Source: Selaginella tamariscina
Lineage: Eukaryota > Streptophyta > Lycopodiopsida > Selaginellales > Selaginellaceae
Reading direction: 5' to 3'
Assembly (NCBI GenBank): GCA_003024785.1
Contig: PUQB01000425.1
Coordinates: forward strand, 62,001 to 126,000
DNA: 64,000 bases
Shown one piece after another: positions 57,913 through 64,000 of the stretch. Under the pieces are notes generated by a model that had not been told where the DNA came from, searched no databases, and saw only the letters and a program-made list of their open reading frames with translations. Position 1 is the first letter of the stretch. Each line of letters begins with the position of its first letter. The translations under genes were made by a program, and so were the position numbers.

Positions 57913-59642
57913 TGTCATAGTTTTTATTATGACTCGACTTTTTACTTTGGAGGTTGATTATTGTTACCTACTGTACTATGTTGTTGGGCCCTAGATATAG
58001 TAAGAAACAAGCCCGTTTAGTGCACTTGGGTATTTAGTGATGATCCGGTCGGGTGTCATTAGGTATTTGCAAGAAACTTTAGGTGAAGTTAGAACTTACG
58101 TCTAGAAAACTCTCCCCCTATTTTGATGCCCAAATTAGGTTTTCTAATAAGCTTAGATGAGTTCAGCATGTTGATTGGGTTAGGAACACCCCTAGGGTTG
58201 CCCTAACCCCACCCTAAGACCCCTCTAGATTGGGTAGGGTTTAGGGGTAGGAGTTAGGTTAGACTAAAATTCATCTCATTTATCTAAGGGGTTGGCATTC
58301 CATGCTAGCCACTTACACGTTTAAGAAAAGAGAAGGGGAGGGGAGGGGGGACGGGGGGGGGGGGGTCCGTCACATAAATAAGGTAGAGTATGTAGTAGTG
58401 AGGATTCCTGGGTTCACGATTGAGCTGTTATCCTGCTACCGATGCAAGTTCTAGCTTGTGTCATCAAGGCACAACTCTCTGTTGTGCCGCCTTAACTTTC
58501 AAATGATAGAGGTACGTCCCACCTTCGGGGTAGCCTACCCTTAAGGTTGCGAATTCGTGCCTAGAAGGTCAGGTCGAAGAAAGTTGAGGCTTGTCTCCAG
58601 CCTCTTTCTCCACGTCAAGCTAAGAGTAGCACTCACAGCTAGGCAGGGTACCTTTGTGTCCTTGTCCAACTGTGGGCGTGGGATCTTGGCTGACAGGTTC
58701 TCTTTACGAAGTCCTTAAAGGTCACAGAGAGGGGTTCTAGTTGGCATTTGCAAGCCACATTCGTGGCACTATGTGTAACTCTTGAGTCTGAGGAGTTATG
58801 GCAAGATAGCCCACATCATAGGAAATAGTGTCACATGAACATGTGACACTAGGCTACATGTCACACGGTACAACACTCGAGGCACGCCCTTTGGGGTTGT
58901 GTCATGGGTTTAATGCCGAGGGGTTGGATATTTTAGTAAGCAGGCATGCTTGTGCTCACATTAGGGTGCTAAGCCTTGGGCATCTGCTCAAGGGAAGGGT
59001 TAGGTCTTGTAACTGAATGTGCTATTGGCACACTCGGTTAAGGGGTGTTCTCCTTGGGTTCCAAGGGTTGAACAACCTAAGCTCGTTAGCAGGAGCCCTT
59101 TTAAGGGGCACTCGCAAAGCCATGTACTTAGGGTTATCCAAATCTAGCCTTAAGGAGTTTGCTTAATAAAACACTCATGTCCATCTATGACGCCCACTCA
59201 TGTCCTCACTAAGTACTAGCCCTAAGTTTAGGATATGCCTTGGCCACTCAAACCCTTAGGGGTTAGTTGTGATTCAAGGCACCTCTTGACACCCTAAAGG
59301 GGTTCTACCCCCGTATGAGGGTGATTCCTCAAAGGGGTAAGTGACGATGCCTTAATTCTATCATAGGGGTATGTGTGAGACACATCTCTATGGTGAGGTT
59401 AGGGCATGAGCTTGTCTAGGTCTCATGGGGCCAGATCCTAAAGTCTACTCGGGTTATCTTTTAAGGTTCAGGGGATAGTCATTCTTGGGGACATAGGGTT
59501 GGACCCTAAGTTTCATGCCTATTTGGGTACTAGGTTAGGCTCTCGGGGTTGTCTTGGAAGACTTAACGTTGCTCACACGGGTATTTACACCGGATGGCCA
59601 CTTGGCAGCCACGTGTTGACCCTTCAGGTAAAAACTCTAACA
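57913..59642 (+). repeat. 5' LTR of LARD element, 1,730 bp
   Basis: TG...CA-ended and less AT-rich than the flanks, with many CCCTAGGG/CCCTAA motifs. A poly-purine/poly-G tract lies at 58,327-58,367. It contains only short open frames. Confidence 0.8.
58327..58367 (+). repeat. G-run tract with quadruplex potential
   Basis: Runs of four or more G (AGGGGAGGGGAGGGGGG, then a run of 13 G) satisfy the G4 pattern. Counterparts occur in the 3' LTR at 63,704-63,720 and, as C-runs, at 57,791-57,832. Confidence 0.85.
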
Positions 59643-59644
59643 AT

Positions 59645-59657
59645 TGGTATTGAAGCC
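59645..59657 (+). other. Degenerate primer binding site of LARD
   Basis: TGGTATTGAAGCC, two bases after the LTR, differs from the plant Met-tRNA PBS TGGTATCAGAGCC at three positions. Confidence 0.7.
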
Positions 59658-62600
59658 TATTCTTTATGATCAGTAAGATTGCCTAAAGTATTTCAGGGTT
59701 TAGCTAGTTCTAAATTCTTGAAGTACTCTATGGCTTTCAGGTAACAAATGAACGTTGTAACTAAAACGGGAATGATACATAAAAATGGGAATATATAAAA
59801 AAAATTTAATTAATACTTATGTATTAATTATTAATATTTTAAATATACATTTTAAAGAATATTCTTTCTTTAAACATATATTATTCTAAAAAAAAATTTA
59901 TATTAAAAAATACTAATTAAATAATTAAGATTATTAATTATTAAGAAAGTGAGACTATAGACATTCTCATTTTAGTTTTGAATTCTGTGGCAGAGAGTTG
60001 GTCTCGAGATCTATAACTCTTTGCCTTGTAAGTGGATGTGAGTTATGGACTCTAATGCCAAAGTAGCACTCGGAAAGTAACTTCCTTGTTGCATGCCAGG
60101 TTACCTTACCTTATGTTCCACAGGTTAAATTACCAAACACTTCCACAAGACATAGCAAGTTAGTTTGTTCTGGCTTACAAACTAAGTTTTGTGAAGTGGA
60201 TCATGTGATATGTTAAGTCTGCACGTTATTAAAAAATTTCTTTTTCTTTAAAGGTGTATGCAATTGGGATAACACATGATTCTAGAACGTGACAATGTCC
60301 ATTGAGTTTTGGCTTAGGTCAAGATTTAATATCGGTTTCGGCAACAATGTTCAAACGGGGAAAGACTTATGTTCGAATGTGCATCTTGACTTCGGAAAAG
60401 GGGACATATTTAAACATAAGGATGAACACTACATTTTAATAGGAAGTGCGAAATGCGTTCACATTATAACACATGTTTCATGAGTGTAACTTTAGAAGCA
60501 AGCTATGGTGAACTTATGATACAACGGAAAGTCGGGTATTAACATATAATCAATGTTAAGCAATTGGTTAAAAAAATGCAATGTAGTGTTCGATGTTCGC
60601 AGTATTTTGATGACGCTAGCTACAAATAACATAAGGTGGAATGGTTTGCTGAGTTCAAATCTATTAATTTAGACATGTATAATATAAAACCTTAGTTGTA
60701 AGCGCACACTCTATGTTCAAGTTAGCTAGAGTTGTCTCATGGGAAATCATGAGAAGGACAAGATAAAAATAATGGTTTATGGTAGTAAGGGGGCATTCAT
60801 ATCGGTGTAGTTTTGGGGGTAGATGGTGTGATCTACTAGAAACAAAAATGTTGAAAACATATGTTTACATTTTTTGTTTAATGAGTATAGGAAAATTGCA
60901 TAGTGAAGGCATTAACGCACACTTATGCATTTTCATTACTAACTCTTTAAGGTTGAAAGTTGTAATGTTGTTTGCACCATGGGATCGATAGTTAGAGCTC
61001 TTGAACAAGGGTGATTCTTTAGTTAACAAGAGCATGAATTGAAGGTTTAAATACGGTTATTCAAAAAGTCGGTTTCTTGACTTTGCATTATGGTCGCAAA
61101 TATGAACACATAGAAAACATATAAAGTATGTATCTTTAATCCTCTAAAACATTAAAAACTAGAATTTTCTTGACTCAGATTTGATGGTGTTCCTTGGGTT
61201 TGTTGCCAGTTTTATCAAGGTTTAATGGTGTTCCTTAAGTTTGAGTCAAATCTATGAGAGTACGATGTGAGTTGAAGATAACTCAAGAAGATGGTCTCCC
61301 TTCTTGACAATCATGATCCAGTCCCTAACGTACGATTTAATATTTGGTTCAAAAATATGAGGTTTCCTATCACCTCAACTGTTGAGATATTTATATTTTA
61401 AACTTTAAAAGTATTTGTGATAGTCTTTTTTAAGATTAGTTATAAATGATTGTATAATATCTTAAGAATATTGCGACATGAGCACTCAATATTGCAATGC
61501 AATTGGGACCACATGAAAGTGGCTATACTTGTGGGATAAAAAAAAAGGACTCAAGGATCTGAGTCTGACATTTTGGTAAAGCAGTACCTTAGTGTGGTAA
61601 CTTAAAACGTGTTTTCAAGTTAATTGAGAAATGAGAAAGAATTTTCTCATTACATTGCTTAAGGAGCAATGTTGTACTTTGTGGGATTGCTAAATGTCCG
61701 AAATGAATAGTGTATCTTAGTTCAAAGTACCGAACTAAGTATCTTATTCAGAATTATGAAATAATATTGAAGTTAATATGGCATTTCGGTGTCATGATAA
61801 CATTAGTGTGGAAGTTAGTATCTTATTAAATCAATTAGATGAACCAAACGCTGATTCTGATTCTTCTTAGTCCCTGAACAAGTATTGAATAGTAACATTA
61901 TATTTTCATTCCAAACTAAGTTCGGTTCGTATTAGCTCAGTCCAAGTTCATATTATAGTTCTCACATTTTGATGAATTGATATATTTATATAGTTATATC
62001 CGCAAACGTAACAACTTGTCAAAAAATTCGAGATTGGAAAGTTAAGTGATCGTTATTAATTTGAATGTATCAATGTCAAATGTGCAACTGTTTATGGAAT
62101 GAGGATTAGTTTGAAGAAGCTTGTCAAACACTAATTGCTCGAATTAGTGCAAATATTTATGTGGTCAGTTTGAGAGTTGAAAATGGATATAATGTTATAA
62201 GTGAGCAATATTACGAGTTCAAGAAGACTCTTATTATAGAAACTAAGTTTTGAAATTCGATATTTAAACTTAGTGAGATAAGGAGTTAAGAATTATTGAA
62301 TGACATCTAGTATGTTGTGCTCTTTGGGAATGAATACAATGAGAACATGTTAGTTGAAACACGTGATATCTAGAGATTGTTAAATATAAGTTGAGTTTCC
62401 TAATTTCCACATCTTTTGGTTAAAAGGTATCCTAGCCTAAATCTGCTTCCTGAATTAGTCGGTGTTGTGAAAGAGTACAAGTCGGTTGCAAAAGGTGAAT
62501 GTTAGTGGTATGGCACTTGGTAGCAAATTTGACTTGAATTTGATTCTCATCGGGAATGAATTTATGTTAATGACACACCAAGTGAATGGGTTAATTTAAG

Positions 62601-63280
62601 GTTGACGAGACCTTGTTGTATACATGTGTATAACCATGCGCCTCTGGGATCGCCTCTGGCTAGATTGGCATGTCTACAGAGAAACAAGGTTTCGAGAATA
62701 GTAATCTTATATTATAAAAGAAGGCTTGTTTTTCGATATAAGTCTCATACCTAGTCTAGCGCATCTATACAATCTAAGGCTATAATACTGTAACATGTGG
62801 AGATGTGGAATTGTTGGAAAGTCAAAGGAATGTAAAGGCATTTAATTAAGCATTTAAGATAGATTCAAATTGCTTGTTGTGTGCATGACGGCAAGGTCAT
62901 CAAGTGCGTTTAAAGTTAAAGAATAAAGCAAAGCTCTATTTCTTGGTAACCTAGGGGCCGACAAATAATATTAACTAGAGGCCTCCAATATAAATTTTAG
63001 TTAAGGAAAAAGAAATTAATTAATTTGTTGTCTGTGTTGGGTGACAGACTTTGCAGATGTGCAAAGGTCTCCAAGTGACTTTGTGTCGTAGGTGGTGCCT
63101 TCGGCAGCTAAGTTAATAACTTAGTAAATGACGGTTCCAAAGTACTTGGCTTTGCGTAATGCAAGGGGGGTAATGAAGATTATTTGAACTTTTAGCTGAC
63201 TCTACATAGAGAGAGTGATTAGTGTTAGTTTTGGAGTTGGACGTCAATGAGGACTTTGACATTTTCAAAGGCGGAGAGTG
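59658..63280 (+). other. Internal region of LARD, no genes seen
   Basis: About 3.6 kb with frequent stops in all frames; the longest open frames (60,289-60,483 and 60,779-60,991) have no recognisable domain. It ends in a purine-rich AAAGGCGGAGAG tract. No RNA gene is recognised. Confidence 0.6.
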
Positions 63281-64000
63281 TGTCATAGTTTTTACTATGA
63301 CTCGACTTTTTACTTTGGAGGTTGATTGTTGTTACCTACTGTACTATGTTGTCGGCCCTTAGATGTAGTAGGAAACAGGCCCGCTTAGTGTATTTGGGTA
63401 TCTGGTGATGATCCGGCCAAGTGTCATTATACATTTGCAGGAAACTTTAGGCAAAGCTAGAACTTACCGTCTAGAAAACTCTCCCCCTATTTTGACACCC
63501 AAATTAGGTTTTTCAGTAAGCTTAGATGAGTTCGTAGGAACACCCCTAGGGTTGACCTAACCCTAGGGTTTCCCTAACCCCACTCCCTAAAACCCCTCTA
63601 GATTGGGTAGGGTTTAGGGGTAGGAGTTAGGTTAGACTAAAACTCATCTCATTTATCTAAGGGGTTAGCATTTCGTGCCAGCCCATTTACACGTTTAGGA
63701 AAAGAGGGGGGGGGGGGGGTTTCGTCACATAAATAAGGTAGAGTATGTAGTAGTGAGGATCATGACTAAGCTCGTTATTCTTATACCGGTGCAAGCCTAG
63801 CTTGTGTCGTCAAGGCACAACTCTATGTTGTGCCGCCCTAATTTTTCAGACGATAGCAGTATGTCCCACATTCGGGATAGCCTACCCTTAACATTGGCGA
63901 ATTCGTGCCTAGAATGTCAGGTTGGAGCACACGTTCCAAGGGTTAGAAGTTGAGGCTTGTCTCCAGCCTCCTTCTCCACGTCAAGCTAAGAGCAGCACTC
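63281..64000 (+). repeat. 3' LTR of LARD element, partial
   Basis: Matches the first roughly 720 bp of the 5' LTR with scattered transitions and small indels, including the G-run tract and the TCGTCAAGGCACAACTCT block. It continues beyond the window. Confidence 0.85.

Larger units (their letters stand above)
57913..64000 (+). mobile_element. Non-coding LTR element (LARD-type), truncated at window end
   Basis: Two copies of a TGTCATAGTTTTTA-starting LTR flank about 3.64 kb of DNA without gag or pol. The 5' LTR ends CTCTAACA at 59,642 and is followed by a degenerate Met-type PBS. A purine-rich AAGGCGGAGAG tract precedes the 3' LTR at 63,281. This is the definition of a large retrotransposon derivative, which would depend on another element's enzymes. 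The orientation is plus. Confidence 0.8.

Overview
This window is nuclear DNA of a land plant, most likely a non-seed plant (moss, liverwort or lycophyte). The pointers are long AT-rich spacers rich in (TA)n, (CA)n and (GA)n tracts, short GT-AG introns, plant-type Copia, Gypsy and CACTA elements, ankyrin-PGG and LRR receptor-like gene families, and an interstitial AAACCCT telomere motif. The species cannot be named from the sequence. No tRNA, rRNA, CRISPR or operon structure was seen.

Layout. Positions 1-1007 hold the 5' end of a Ty1/Copia element on the minus strand (gag fragment, PBS and a short LTR), inserted in an ankyrin-PGG gene. Positions 1008-53,930 are a decayed tandem array of one composite unit: ankyrin-PGG gene (+), AT-rich spacer, PQQ-dehydrogenase-like gene (-), LRR receptor-like 5' region and gene (+). 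The unit is present about three times and no copy is intact. Copy 1 (about 1.0-10.9 kb) has lost its LRR gene and has an inverted block in the PQQ gene. Copy 2 (about 10.9-30.1 kb) keeps the LRR gene, split by a 9.35 kb Gypsy element (17,752-27,100). Copy 3 (about 30.6-52.1 kb) carries a 7.0 kb CACTA transposon (33,325-40,316), a scrambled LRR gene, and an ankyrin gene split by a second, 4.9 kb Gypsy element (46,558-51,445). A fourth AT spacer ends at about 53,930.

At 53,940-56,940 the base composition changes abruptly. This more GC-rich island holds one large gene, 54,391-56,656, with a P-loop NTPase (Walker A, Walker B), a restriction-endonuclease-fold nuclease core (E, D, QxT) and a SAP-like tail. 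This is the architecture of the Crinkler/RHS (CR) effector class, which is best known from oomycetes, fungi and trypanosomes. It is the most noteworthy gene here and carries one apparent frameshift.

From 57,913 to the window end lies a non-coding LTR element (LARD-type): a 1.73 kb 5' LTR, a degenerate tRNA-Met PBS, about 3.6 kb of internal DNA without genes, a purine tract, and a 3' LTR cut by the window end. An inverted LTR fragment abuts its 5' end.

The paralogous units serve as natural empty-site controls, so the target sites of the CACTA element and both Gypsy elements can be read directly. Most genes here are pseudogenes. The best-preserved coding sequences are the CACTA ORFs and the NTPase-nuclease gene. 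Boundaries of paralogous blocks are approximate because they were aligned by eye.
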